Source: an uncultured Cryomorphaceae bacterium
GTDB taxonomy: Bacteria; Bacteroidota; Bacteroidia; Flavobacteriales; Schleiferiaceae
NCBI GenBank assembly: GCA_913031435.1
Contig: CAJWFD010000001.1
Coordinates: forward strand, 46,215 to 110,214
Reading direction: 5' to 3'
DNA length: 64,000 nt
The position numbers and the translations under genes were made by a program. How positions within the stretch are numbered: the stretch's first letter is position 1; each line of letters opens with the position of its first letter. Of this stretch, positions 43,642 to 52,791 are shown in pieces. Below the pieces are notes generated by a model. The model was not told the origin of the DNA, did no database searches, and saw only the letters and a program-made list of their open reading frames with translations.

Positions 43642-46600
43642 ATGTTAAAAAGCACCCCTAAATACGTCAACTTACTAATCGCTGCACTAGTACTGTTTTC
43701 TAGCAGCGTATTTGCGCAGGATACATCCGATCAGGATACGTCTTCAACAGGAGGTACGCTGACCTTTCCAGATCCTTCGAATTATAGTTTAGAGGTGATT
43801 TTTGATCCAATTTCAGGCAACTATCTCGTTTACAAGAAAATTGGTGACGTTTTGTTGCCTATCCCAGAAGTATGGACCACTGACCAGTATAGGCAGTACA
43901 TGTATGACCAAGCAGAGTCTGATTATTTTGGATCCAAGAGTGCTTTACTCAATGCCAGTGGAGATAACCCGAGAGACGACGCAGGTCTTGTGCCCCAACT
44001 GCAAACAGGAAATGAAGCATTAGGAAAGGTATTTGGAAGTGATTTAGTTGAAATACGTCCTCAGGGAATGGCAGAAATCCGCTTTGGTGGTCGGTATCAG
44101 TATGTAGAGAATCCAGGTATTCCGGTTAGAAATCAGAAAACATTTGCTTTTGATTTTGGGCAACGAATCCAAATGAATGTCAAAGGAACCATAGGGGACA
44201 GGTTAGACTTAGGTATCAATTATGATACGGAAGCGTCCTTTGCTTTTGACAACCAGATGAAATTGAATTTTGAAGGAGAGGAAGATGATATCGTGAAGCG
44301 TCTTGAGATGGGAAACATCAATATGCCAATCAATAGTTCGCTCATTACAGGTGCCCAAAGTTTATTTGGGTTAAAAGGACAGTTCCAGTTTGGAAATACA
44401 ATGGTAACCACCGTGTTTTCTGAACAACGCTCTCAAAGTCAAAGCATTAACGTACAAGGTGGTGGAACAACTACTGAATTCAAAATTCAAGGAGATCAAT
44501 ACGAAGCGAACCGACATTATTTCTTGAGTCAGTTCTTCCGCGACCATTATGCTGAATATCTGGAAAACCTACCCTTGATAACCTCTCCAGTTCAAATATC
44601 AAAGGTTGAGGTATGGGTGACAAATGAGCGCAGTGCAACGCAAAACTTGAGAAATATTGTTGCTTTTATGGATTTAGGAGCGGATGAAGAATATGCCTAT
44701 CGCAATAGTACGGCTCCGCTTTCGGGGATCTCGATATTTCCTGGAAGCAATGCTAACATAGCGGGATTTCCGAACAATGCGAACAACCAATTGGACCCAT
44801 TGGCCCTGGCATTGTCCATCCCAGGAGTAAGAGATATTTCCACTGCGAATCAGGACTTGAGTACTTCAGGTTTTTTAGAGGCTCGCGAGTATGTCGAATT
44901 AGCGAATGCGAGAAAACTAGAGCAGAATCAATTTACAGTACATCCGCAGCTGGGATACATTACGTTAAACCAATCGCTGAACCAAGATGAAGTATTGGCC
45001 GTAGCGTTTCAATATACTGCTGGTGGGAGAACCTATCAGGTAGGGGAGTTTTCTAACGATGGAGTAACGCCGCCAAGCACATTAATCCTGAAGCTCTTAA
45101 AAAGCACGGTCTTGGATGTTCGGATTCCCACGTGGGATCTAATGATGAAAAACATCTATTCCTTGAATGCTTTTCAATTGGACAAAGAAGATTTCTATCT
45201 CGATATCCTATACATGAACGATGAAACAGGCGTTCCGATCCCTTTTTTACCTAATGGAAACTTAAGTGACACACTGCTGATTGGTGTAATGGAATTGGAC
45301 CGGCTAAACAATAACAATGATCCATATCCCGATGGTATTTTCGATTTTGTTCAAGGTGTTACAATAGACAAACAACGTGGGCGTATCATGTTTCCCGTGG
45401 TAGAGCCTTTTGGAAAAAACCTCTATGATAAATTGGACACAGAGAAAGCGCGTGAAAAATACGTCTATCAAGCTCTTTATGATAGCACGAGATTTCGTGC
45501 GCAAGAACAAACACAACTCAATAAATATATCTTAAGGGGCCAATATAAAAGTGCTTCAGGTTCAGAAATCTCATTGGGTGCGTTTAATATTCCTAAAGGT
45601 TCTGTAAGTGTAACCGCAGGCGGTAGAACATTGGTTGAAAATCAAGATTATACCGTAGATTATTCCTTAGGAAGAGTTCGTATTATCAACGAGGGTGTAA
45701 TGAGCGCCGGTTCACCTATCAAGGTGAATTTCGAAAATAATACGTTATTTAATGTCCAGACAAAAACGTTTTATGGCACTACAATAGACCATAAAGTAAA
45801 CGACAAATTAAATATCGGTGGGACATGGTTACACCTCACCGAACGTCCATTAACCCAAAAGGTAAATATTGGAGACGAGCCTATTTCCAACACCATTTGG
45901 GGAATGAATACGAATTACAATGCCGAAGCACCTTATTTGACTCGCTTAATGGATGCACTGCCCTTTGTTGAAACAAAGGAAAAATCACAGCTGCAGTTTA
46001 AAGGAGAGTTTGCGAACCTTATTCCGGGCTCTCCAAAGGGAATCAAGATTACCGGTGCAGAAACTACTTATTTAGACGATTTTGAAAGTTCTCAAACGAC
46101 CATTGATCTGCGCAGTCTGAATTCATGGAATTTAGCATCTACCCCCGGTAATCAATCGGGTATGTTTCCGGAGAGTAACTTGAATAACGACTTGGTTTAC
46201 GGTTACAATAGAGCGAAATTGGCTTGGTATATTGTAGACCCATCACTTTTTACAGGAGGTGGTTCTGTTCCTGATAATATCAGAAATGATCCAGAAATCA
46301 CTTCGGATCAGCGCATGCGCGAGGTGTTAATTAAAGAAGTTTTCCCGAATTACAGCTTGCAGCAAAACGAGGCAAGAAACCTGGCAATGTTTGATTTGGC
46401 GTATTATCCAAACGAAAGAGGCCCGTATAATTTTGACGTTGAAGGGGAGCCAGGAATAAGCTCAGGAATGAACGCAAATGGTTTATTGGAAGATCCTGGA
46501 TCTAGATGGGCCGGTATCATGCGTCCGTTGCAAATAAATAATTTTGAGGAGCAAAATATTGAGTTCATACAGTTTTGGGTGATGGACCCTTTCTATGACA

Positions 46601-49600
46601 ACCCAGATGCTCCAGATGGTGGTGATGTATATTTTAATTTAGGTAGCGTCAGCGAGGATGTACTGAAGGACGGTCGTCAAAGTTTTGAGAACGGAATCCC
46701 AGCAACGGGAGACAAAAGCTCTATGGACACTACCTCTTGGGGGTATTTATCCGAAATACAGCCAATTACAGAGTTTTTCGACAATGCATCAGGTGCTAGA
46801 GAATTTCAAGATGTAGGTTTTGATGCCTTAAATGATTTCGAAGAACGAGTATGGAATCCAAGCGGTGGCGCAAACTATTTGAATAGAATCAGCAGCACCC
46901 TAGGCTCCGGATCTAATGCGTATCAAAATGTGTTTAATGACCCCTCTGGAGATAACTTTGTTTTCTATAGAGGGGACAGTTTAGACAATGAAGGTGCCGA
47001 TATAATGGAGCGATATAAAAACTTCAATGGTATTCAAGGTAATAGCTCAACGATAACGATCAACGGCTCTCCAGCATCTGCCACTAACGTACCGGACAAG
47101 GAGGATGCCAATAGAGATCAAACACTAAGTAAGACGGAGAGTTATTTCCAGTATCGTGTATCAATGCGTCCTGAGGACCTTGAGGTTGGACGAAATTTTG
47201 TCACAGACATTTACGAAACCCAGAGCCACGACTTGCCTAACGGGATGTCAAGACCCACCCGTTGGATTCAATTTAAAATCCCTGTATTTGAACCGCAGAA
47301 AAAAGTAGGGGGCATTACTGATTTTCGTTCTATTCGCTTTTTAAGAATGTTCCTAACGGAATTTGACGACCCTATCGTCATGAGGTTTGCACGCCTAGAA
47401 TTGGTTAGAGGTGAATGGAGAAGATTCCCGTTTTCATTGGATGATCTACGTGAAAATGTACCCATTGATGAAAATGACAACACCTCCTTTAACGTGAACG
47501 CGGTTAACTTAGAAGAGAATGGTGGAAAAACTCCAGTTCCTTATGTGTTGCCGCCCGACATCCAGCGTCAACTGGTCTATGGAGGAACTCAAATTGTTCA
47601 GCAAAATGAACAAAGTATGTCTCTTGAAATTTGTGGCTTAAGGGATGGCGATGCTAGAGCTGTATTCAGGAATTTCAACTTTGACATGAGAATGTACAAG
47701 CGCTTAAGAATGTTTGTCCACGCTGAGGCGAGTGGTGACTTTGAAGATTTACAAGATGGCGATTTGTCCATATTTGTCCGATTAGGTTCCGACTATATCG
47801 GGAATTATTATGAATACGAAGTGCCGTTAAAAGTAACCCCGTGGGGCGAGTTGCTACCGGAAGATATTTGGCCACAAGACAATAATATTGATGTGGCTTT
47901 TGAGGATCTGAAAACCTTAAAGTTGACACGGAATGCGGCCATGGAAACGGACCCCACCTTGAGTCTGGTTAATAAATATACGGTCACTACACCAGAAGGA
48001 AGGCGACTCAGCGTAGTTGGATCGCCTAACCTGGGTAACATAAGAACATTACTTGTAGGAGTTCGAAATCCCAAAAAGCGTACTGCTGTTGATAATGACG
48101 ATGGACAGGCTAAATGTGCCGAAATCTGGGTAAATGAGTTGCGCTTGAGTGACTTTGATAATACCGGGGGGTGGGCTGCTACGGCAACGGCTAGCGCTAA
48201 ACTTGCTGATGTTGCAAATGTTAACCTTACCGGTATGCTAAGCACTATTGGGTTTGGTTCTATTGATCAAACCGTAAATGAAAGAAATAAATATTCGGAA
48301 CGATCTTATGGTATTCAATCCAACATCAATCTAGACAAACTCTTACCAAAAGAAGCGGGTATTAAGTTTCCAATGTTCTTCAGTTTTAATGAAAGCTTTA
48401 AATCTCCCCAATTCAATCCGCTGGATCCTGATATCGAATTTAAACAAGCACTTTCGGCAGTAGATACAGATAAAGAGCGTGATAGTTTGCGTTATGCAGG
48501 ACAGGAATACCAAAAGCTTAAAAGTATCAACTTCACTAATGTAAGGAAGGAAAAATCTACAGGTGCTCGAGGTGCTCCACGAATGCCTAACGAACCACCA
48601 AACCCGAAATCAGAGGGTACAAAGGCTAAAAAACCTGTTAAGGAGCGCTCTTTTGATTGGGGCAATTCGCCTTTAGCGATTAGTAACTTCAATACTTCGT
48701 ACGCTTTTACTGAAAGTGATCGAAGAAACATCAATATTGTACAGGACCATAGGGTCATGCATACTGCTTCTGTTAATTATAGTTATCAAACGAAACCCAA
48801 AAACATTGCACCGTTTAAAAATAAAATCAGCAACAAACAACTGTCGTTGATTCGTGATTTTAATTTTTATTATTTGCCATCAAAGGTGAGTATGAGGACG
48901 GAATTAAAGCGCCAGCTCTCTACGATGCAAATGCGCAATACTTTTGATCCAAATATTGCATTACCATTGACCTTTAATAAGGCGCTCACCTCGAAGCGAA
49001 TGTATGATGTTGCCTACGACCTTAGTAAAGGGTTGAAACTAGACTATAATGCTACAGCACAAACTAGGGTAGATGAATTACCGGGAGATCCCAAAACTCA
49101 AGCGAATAGAGATACGATTGCAGCCGGACTTTCAACATTAGGTCGTCCCACTCAATTCCACCAAACATTAAACGTTAATTGGCAAATTCCAATTAGTAAG
49201 CTTCCTTTCATGGACTTCACTAGTGCAAGCGTTCGCTACACAGGAAACTATGATTGGACCACAAATTCAACGCGTGCACTAAGTCCTAAATCAGATCCGG
49301 AGCTTTATTACGGTAGTAGGGCTCAAAACTCAAACAACATCCAGTTCACGGGGAATGCCAATTTTGTGAACTTATATAATCAAGTTCCCTTCCTTCAAAA
49401 GGCCAATCAAGGAGGTCGTGCCAAAGCTGTTGCCAGAAGAGGTGCGCCTAAGAAAAGAGGTGCTCCTGCTAAGGAAGGCAAACAGGGTAAGGAAGAAAAG
49501 GAGAAAAAAGAAAAAAAAGAGCCTTCAAAAATTTTGCTTGGAGCGGTAAGGCTAACCATGCTTTTGAGATCAGCATCGCTGACTTATTCTCAAACTAATG

Positions 49601-50970
49601 GAACATTATTACCAGGAATCATAACCAACCCGACTTACTTGGGTTTAGATCCCGCTGCTCTAATGGCTCCTGGTTTAGATTTCGTTTTTGGTGCTCAATC
49701 CGCCATCGCGGAAAGAGCAAGTGATAATGGCTGGTTGACGAAGAATACCCAACAGCCCAATCAATTTCAGAAAACATTTACGGAGAACTTGAACTTTAGA
49801 GCTGTGGTAGAGCCTTGGCAAGACATACGCCTGCAGATTACGGCGACTAAGGTATCTGGACTGAACAGTTCATCTTTATACAGGTATCATGACCCTCTAA
49901 CGGATACTACACTTGCTTTGTCAGAAGGATATTATCACTTTAATCCAATGGAAACTGGAAACTACAGCATTTCGTTCCTGTCCATTAGAAGCGCTTTTGA
50001 GAAGGTTGATTCCACAAATTCACCTGTCTATAATACCTTTCTTGCACACCGTGCTGTCGTGTCTGACCTTTTGGCGCAGTCGCGTGCAAATTCAGATCCA
50101 ACATACAACCCAATTCTTATCACGGGAACGCTAGATTCGACGGGTACAAGAGAAGGCTATGATGGATACAGTTACAATAGTTCAGATGTACTTATTCCGG
50201 CATTTCTTGCAGCCTACAGTGGAAAGGATCCCTCTGAGGTAAAGTTGAATGGTCGTCCCACCTTACCTATGCCTAATTGGAACCTTAACTTCAATGGTTT
50301 GATGCGCATCCCATGGTTTAAGAAAAATTTCCAAAGCTTCACCCTGACCCATACGTATAAAAGCTTGTACACGATGAGCTCTTATCAGAGTAACATGCTT
50401 CTGCAACAGCGCATTCAAAATGGCGAACCAGTGAATAATATCAGAAATACTAATGGTGACTTTTTACCGGAGTATCAAATTTCTCAAATAAGCGTTTCTG
50501 AGAACTTTGGCCCCTTCGTTGGGATTAATCTGCGCTTAAAGAACCAGGCCAGTCTGCGTTTTGATATCAAGAGAAATAGACAGCTAAACTTATCTTTAGT
50601 TAATAACCAAATGACGGATACTAAAGGTCTTGAGGTAGTCGTAGGAACGGGTTATATCATCAAGGATGTAAGCTTTAATATTGTTAGCGATGGACGTCCT
50701 CAAAAAATCACTTCTAACTTGGACCTAAAATTGGATTTCAGTTTAAGAGATAATCAAACTGTGATTAGAAGAATTCAGGAGGGGTTGGATCAGGTGACCG
50801 CTGGGCAAAGAATTTGGTCAATCAAAGCCAGTGCAGATTATATGCTGTCCTCTAAACTGACGGCAAGACTTTATTACGACCAGACCGTAAGTTCTTTTAA
50901 AACCTCAAATGCATTTCCAACATTAAACACAAACGGAGGTATTGCATTTAGATTTAATCTAGGGCAATAA
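43642..50970 (+). CDS. sprA: T9SS translocon / gliding motility protein SprA
   Basis: At 2442 residues this is the giant outer-membrane barrel through which type IX secretion cargo crosses. It has a signal peptide (to VFAQ, about 26), and repeated SprA blocks such as GRYQYVENPGIPVR, FDFGQRIQMNVKGTIGDRL, TYLDDFESSQTTIDLRS and WRRFPFSLDD. Two hydrophilic insertions, at about residues 1634-1672 and 1927-1963, are unusual: both carry RGAP repeats, and the second is very Lys/Glu-rich with an A8 run in the DNA (49511-49518). The ruvA-sprA-gcvH-vanZ order is typical. It is directly after the ruvA stop; a separate promoter precedes gcvH. Confidence 0.96.
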   Translation: MLKSTPKYVNLLIAALVLFSSSVFAQDTSDQDTSSTGGTLTFPDPSNYSLEVIFDPISGNYLVYKKIGDVLLPIPEVWTTDQYRQYMYDQAESDYFGSKSALLNASGDNPRDDAGLVPQLQTGNEALGKVFGSDLVEIRPQGMAEIRFGGRYQYVENPGIPVRNQKTFAFDFGQRIQMNVKGTIGDRLDLGINYDTEASFAFDNQMKLNFEGEEDDIVKRLEMGNINMPINSSLITGAQSLFGLKGQFQFGNTMVTTVFSEQRSQSQSINVQGGGTTTEFKIQGDQYEANRHYFLSQFFRDHYAEYLENLPLITSPVQISKVEVWVTNERSATQNLRNIVAFMDLGADEEYAYRNSTAPLSGISIFPGSNANIAGFPNNANNQLDPLALALSIPGVRDISTANQDLSTSGFLEAREYVELANARKLEQNQFTVHPQLGYITLNQSLNQDEVLAVAFQYTAGGRTYQVGEFSNDGVTPPSTLILKLLKSTVLDVRIPTWDLMMKNIYSLNAFQLDKEDFYLDILYMNDETGVPIPFLPNGNLSDTLLIGVMELDRLNNNNDPYPDGIFDFVQGVTIDKQRGRIMFPVVEPFGKNLYDKLDTEKAREKYVYQALYDSTRFRAQEQTQLNKYILRGQYKSASGSEISLGAFNIPKGSVSVTAGGRTLVENQDYTVDYSLGRVRIINEGVMSAGSPIKVNFENNTLFNVQTKTFYGTTIDHKVNDKLNIGGTWLHLTERPLTQKVNIGDEPISNTIWGMNTNYNAEAPYLTRLMDALPFVETKEKSQLQFKGEFANLIPGSPKGIKITGAETTYLDDFESSQTTIDLRSLNSWNLASTPGNQSGMFPESNLNNDLVYGYNRAKLAWYIVDPSLFTGGGSVPDNIRNDPEITSDQRMREVLIKEVFPNYSLQQNEARNLAMFDLAYYPNERGPYNFDVEGEPGISSGMNANGLLEDPGSRWAGIMRPLQINNFEEQNIEFIQFWVMDPFYDNPDAPDGGDVYFNLGSVSEDVLKDGRQSFENGIPATGDKSSMDTTSWGYLSEIQPITEFFDNASGAREFQDVGFDALNDFEERVWNPSGGANYLNRISSTLGSGSNAYQNVFNDPSGDNFVFYRGDSLDNEGADIMERYKNFNGIQGNSSTITINGSPASATNVPDKEDANRDQTLSKTESYFQYRVSMRPEDLEVGRNFVTDIYETQSHDLPNGMSRPTRWIQFKIPVFEPQKKVGGITDFRSIRFLRMFLTEFDDPIVMRFARLELVRGEWRRFPFSLDDLRENVPIDENDNTSFNVNAVNLEENGGKTPVPYVLPPDIQRQLVYGGTQIVQQNEQSMSLEICGLRDGDARAVFRNFNFDMRMYKRLRMFVHAEASGDFEDLQDGDLSIFVRLGSDYIGNYYEYEVPLKVTPWGELLPEDIWPQDNNIDVAFEDLKTLKLTRNAAMETDPTLSLVNKYTVTTPEGRRLSVVGSPNLGNIRTLLVGVRNPKKRTAVDNDDGQAKCAEIWVNELRLSDFDNTGGWAATATASAKLADVANVNLTGMLSTIGFGSIDQTVNERNKYSERSYGIQSNINLDKLLPKEAGIKFPMFFSFNESFKSPQFNPLDPDIEFKQALSAVDTDKERDSLRYAGQEYQKLKSINFTNVRKEKSTGARGAPRMPNEPPNPKSEGTKAKKPVKERSFDWGNSPLAISNFNTSYAFTESDRRNINIVQDHRVMHTASVNYSYQTKPKNIAPFKNKISNKQLSLIRDFNFYYLPSKVSMRTELKRQLSTMQMRNTFDPNIALPLTFNKALTSKRMYDVAYDLSKGLKLDYNATAQTRVDELPGDPKTQANRDTIAAGLSTLGRPTQFHQTLNVNWQIPISKLPFMDFTSASVRYTGNYDWTTNSTRALSPKSDPELYYGSRAQNSNNIQFTGNANFVNLYNQVPFLQKANQGGRAKAVARRGAPKKRGAPAKEGKQGKEEKEKKEKKEPSKILLGAVRLTMLLRSASLTYSQTNGTLLPGIITNPTYLGLDPAALMAPGLDFVFGAQSAIAERASDNGWLTKNTQQPNQFQKTFTENLNFRAVVEPWQDIRLQITATKVSGLNSSSLYRYHDPLTDTTLALSEGYYHFNPMETGNYSISFLSIRSAFEKVDSTNSPVYNTFLAHRAVVSDLLAQSRANSDPTYNPILITGTLDSTGTREGYDGYSYNSSDVLIPAFLAAYSGKDPSEVKLNGRPTLPMPNWNLNFNGLMRIPWFKKNFQSFTLTHTYKSLYTMSSYQSNMLLQQRIQNGEPVNNIRNTNGDFLPEYQISQISVSENFGPFVGINLRLKNQASLRFDIKRNRQLNLSLVNNQMTDTKGLEVVVGTGYIIKDVSFNIVSDGRPQKITSNLDLKLDFSLRDNQTVIRRIQEGLDQVTAGQRIWSIKASADYMLSSKLTARLYYDQTVSSFKTSNAFPTLNTNGGIAFRFNLGQ

Positions 50971-50974
50971 GCAA

Positions 50975-51004
50975 TTGTAAAAAAGAATTTTGACCTTACA
51001 TTTG
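50975..51004 (+). promoter_or_regulatory. gcvH promoter
   Basis: TTG (50975-50977), exactly 19 bases, TACATTTG (50997-51004): a full consensus match. The ATG of gcvH is 20 bases downstream. Confidence 0.75.
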
Positions 51005-51023
51005 ACAAACTAAACAAACCCTT

Positions 51024-51401
51024 ATGCAGTTCCCTGAAAATTTAAAGTACTCTAAGGATCACGAGTGGATCCGTGTGGAAGGTGATGTAGCTTACATTGG
51101 AATTACTGATTTCGCCCAAGGCGAATTAGGAGACATCGTTTTCATAGATGTGGATACGGAAGGTGAAGAACTTGGAAGAGATGAGGTTTTTGGTAGCGTG
51201 GAGGCTGTTAAAACAGTTTCAGATCTTTATCTGCCCGTTGCCGGTGAAATACTTGAAGTAAACGATGGTCTAGAAGACGCGCCTGAATCTGTAAATGAGG
51301 ACCCATACGGTAAAGGTTGGATGGTAAAAATTAAAGTGTCTCATCCAGCCGAGTTAGATGAATTAATGGATGTAGCAGCGTACCAAGCTTTGCTTGGATA
51401 A
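51024..51401 (+). CDS. gcvH: glycine cleavage system H protein
   Basis: Lipoyl carrier protein of the glycine cleavage complex, 125 residues. The lipoylated lysine is Lys63 in [12 protein letters not shown], with the usual flanking EVFGSVE and YLPVAGEI hairpin. Length and start ([15 protein letters not shown]) are normal. The other gcv genes are not in the window. The vanZ-like ATG begins one base after the stop. Confidence 0.95.
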   Translation: MQFPENLKYSKDHEWIRVEGDVAYIGITDFAQGELGDIVFIDVDTEGEELGRDEVFGSVEAVKTVSDLYLPVAGEILEVNDGLEDAPESVNEDPYGKGWMVKIKVSHPAELDELMDVAAYQALLG

Positions 51402-51402
51402 G

Positions 51403-51780
51403 ATGCGTAACCCTTGGATATATAGAGCCCCTGCCATTGGTTGGGGCTTTTTCATTTTGTACGTGTGCCTGGCTCCCGCTGAAACCCTAAGAACTGGCAT
51501 AGATTTTGAGATTTCTGATAAAGTGGTTCACTTTACCTTATATCTACTGTGGGTAGTTCTACTGTATTTTGGTAGCTCTAGAGGTTATAAGAAAGCGTTG
51601 TCCTACGCAAAACTGATGGTGTATTGGTCTTCAGCTATCATCATCGGTATTTTCGTAGAATACCTACAAATGTGGATGGCGGTTGGAAGATCTGCGGAAG
51701 TGTTGGATGCATTAGCGAATAGCGCCGGCGCTGTAGCAGGAATTATAATCTCAAGAGTTGCACATAGGATATTGTGTTAG
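51403..51780 (+). CDS. VanZ-like membrane protein
   Basis: 125 residues with about four membrane helices: YRAPAIGWGFFILYVCLAP, then DKVVHFTLYLLWVVLLY with the VanZ-type D-K-x-x-H-F, IGIFVEYLQMW with conserved Glu, and a last helix. A TTG at 51394 is possible but the ATG at 51403 directly follows gcvH. Function unknown; some VanZ proteins lower sensitivity to glycopeptides, which should not be assumed here. Position after gcvH is conserved in Flavobacteriia. Confidence 0.82.
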   Translation: MRNPWIYRAPAIGWGFFILYVCLAPAETLRTGIDFEISDKVVHFTLYLLWVVLLYFGSSRGYKKALSYAKLMVYWSSAIIIGIFVEYLQMWMAVGRSAEVLDALANSAGAVAGIIISRVAHRILC

Positions 51781-51796
51781 CAGCTAATTTAAACCC

Positions 51797-51930
51797 AGGA
51801 GAGGACATAACGAATTAGTAACTTAATAGACGAGGAAGCCTTACTTGTAATCAAAGAATTATTTAGATTCGAGCCAGGTAAAATACACGGTAAGCCCAAT
51901 ACGATGTGCTATGTTATCGCTTTTAGATGA
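51797..51930 (+). pseudogene. decayed C-terminal domain of a TonB energy transducer
   Basis: No intact gene is here, but the frame at 51817-51930 translates to ISNLIDEEALLVIKELF then RFEPGKIHGKPNTMCYVIAF and a stop. It aligns without gaps to the end of the intact TonB 700 bases downstream (KLIDDEAIRVIKKLPTFQPAKQRGKP...): D-(D/E)-EA-(I/L)-x-VIK-x-L and F-x-P-x-K-x2-GKP. In the +1 frame just before it, 51797-51823 reads RRGHNELVT, matching the preceding IARGVDKL, so at least one frameshift is present. There is no start codon or N-terminal part. This is a remnant of a tandem tonB copy rather than a gene. Confidence 0.7.
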
Positions 51931-51958
51931 AGTTGAATTAAATCCAATTGTAAACACC

Positions 51959-51988
51959 TTGTGCTAATCATACTTTTAGCTATTTTAG
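51959..51988 (+). promoter_or_regulatory. tonB promoter
   Basis: TTG (51959-51961), 19-base spacer, TATTTTAG (51981-51988), one mismatch to TAnnTTTG. The tonB ATG is at 52009. Confidence 0.55.
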
Positions 51989-52008
51989 CACCACAATAGT
52001 TCCAACAC

Positions 52009-52713
52009 ATGAAGAAAAGAAAAACCATAAAGGCCGATGCTGAAAACAAGAAGAGTTTATTCTTGTTGATCGGTCTTACCGTTTCATTGGCCATGACGTT
52101 GTTCTTCTTAGAATTGAAATCTTATGAAGGCGGTCCCGCTGATTTAGGTAGAGTAGATTTTCAAGATGAAGACGAAATAGCAATTATTACGAACAGAACG
52201 CCACCACCACCACCACCACCTCCTCCTCCTGCACCTCCTGAGATCATTCAAATTGTTGAAAATGACTTGGAGATTGAAGAGGTCGAGTTTGAGTCGACGG
52301 AGACTGATGAGAGTGAGGAAATTGAAATCGTTGAAGAGGAAGAAGAGAGCGACGAGATTTTTAATTTTGCGGTAGTGGAAAACAAACCCGTTTTCCCTGG
52401 ATGTGAAAAGTTTGCGACCGAAGACGAGAAGTTCATGTGTTTCAACCAGCAAATAATGAAGCACATTGGTAAGAATTTTGAATTTCCTGAACTTGCCCGT
52501 CAAATGGGTATTCAAGGGAAGGTTTATGTCAATTTTGTAATTGAGAGAAACGGAAGGGTGAGTAGCATCACTATTGCGCGTGGCGTAGATAAGTTGATTG
52601 ATGATGAAGCGATTCGTGTGATCAAGAAGCTGCCTACTTTCCAACCCGCTAAACAACGTGGAAAACCGGTGCGTATGCAATACACCGTACCGATCAATGC
52701 ACGTCTTCAGTAG
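52009..52713 (+). CDS. tonB: TonB-type energy transducer
   Basis: 234 residues: N-terminal basic stretch and one membrane helix (about 16-36), periplasmic linker with a run of ten prolines (about 65-74) and long Glu-rich segment, then the Bacteroidota-type region NKPVFPGCEKF...MCFNQQIMKHI and the C-terminal TonB domain GKVYVNFVIERNGRVSS to GKPVRMQYTVPI. TonB couples the proton gradient through ExbBD to outer-membrane receptors. No exbBD is nearby. A decayed TonB domain lies upstream. Genomes of this group usually carry several tonB copies, so its partner receptors are unknown. Confidence 0.93.
   Translation: MKKRKTIKADAENKKSLFLLIGLTVSLAMTLFFLELKSYEGGPADLGRVDFQDEDEIAIITNRTPPPPPPPPPPAPPEIIQIVENDLEIEEVEFESTETDESEEIEIVEEEEESDEIFNFAVVENKPVFPGCEKFATEDEKFMCFNQQIMKHIGKNFEFPELARQMGIQGKVYVNFVIERNGRVSSITIARGVDKLIDDEAIRVIKKLPTFQPAKQRGKPVRMQYTVPINARLQ
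52201..52230 (+). repeat. CCA/CCT codon repeat coding ten prolines
   Basis: Six CCA codons followed by four CCT codons in tonB. Such triplet runs can gain or lose units without shifting the frame, changing the length of the periplasmic linker. Confidence 0.8.
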
Positions 52714-52739
52714 ACCTAGATAAGTACATTTATTTTCTT

Positions 52740-52769
52740 AAAAAGCCTGGGCATTTGCGCAGGCTTTTT
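52740..52769 (+). terminator. Rho-independent terminator after tonB
   Basis: AAAAAGCCTGGGC / GCGCAGGCTTTTT with ATTT loop; one G-G mismatch in a 13-bp stem, T-run after. Similar in sequence to the terminator at 42966. Confidence 0.87.
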
Positions 52770-52791
52770 AGATTTATCAATACCCAATACA

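Noticed and set aside
43203..43670. 155-residue open frame antisense to ruvA
   Set aside because: Shadow frame with no recognisable domain; ruvA on the other strand is complete.
52144..52680. 178-residue open frame antisense to tonB
   Set aside because: Its poly-Trp/Arg run is only the complement of the proline repeat, and the frame lies completely inside a well-supported gene.
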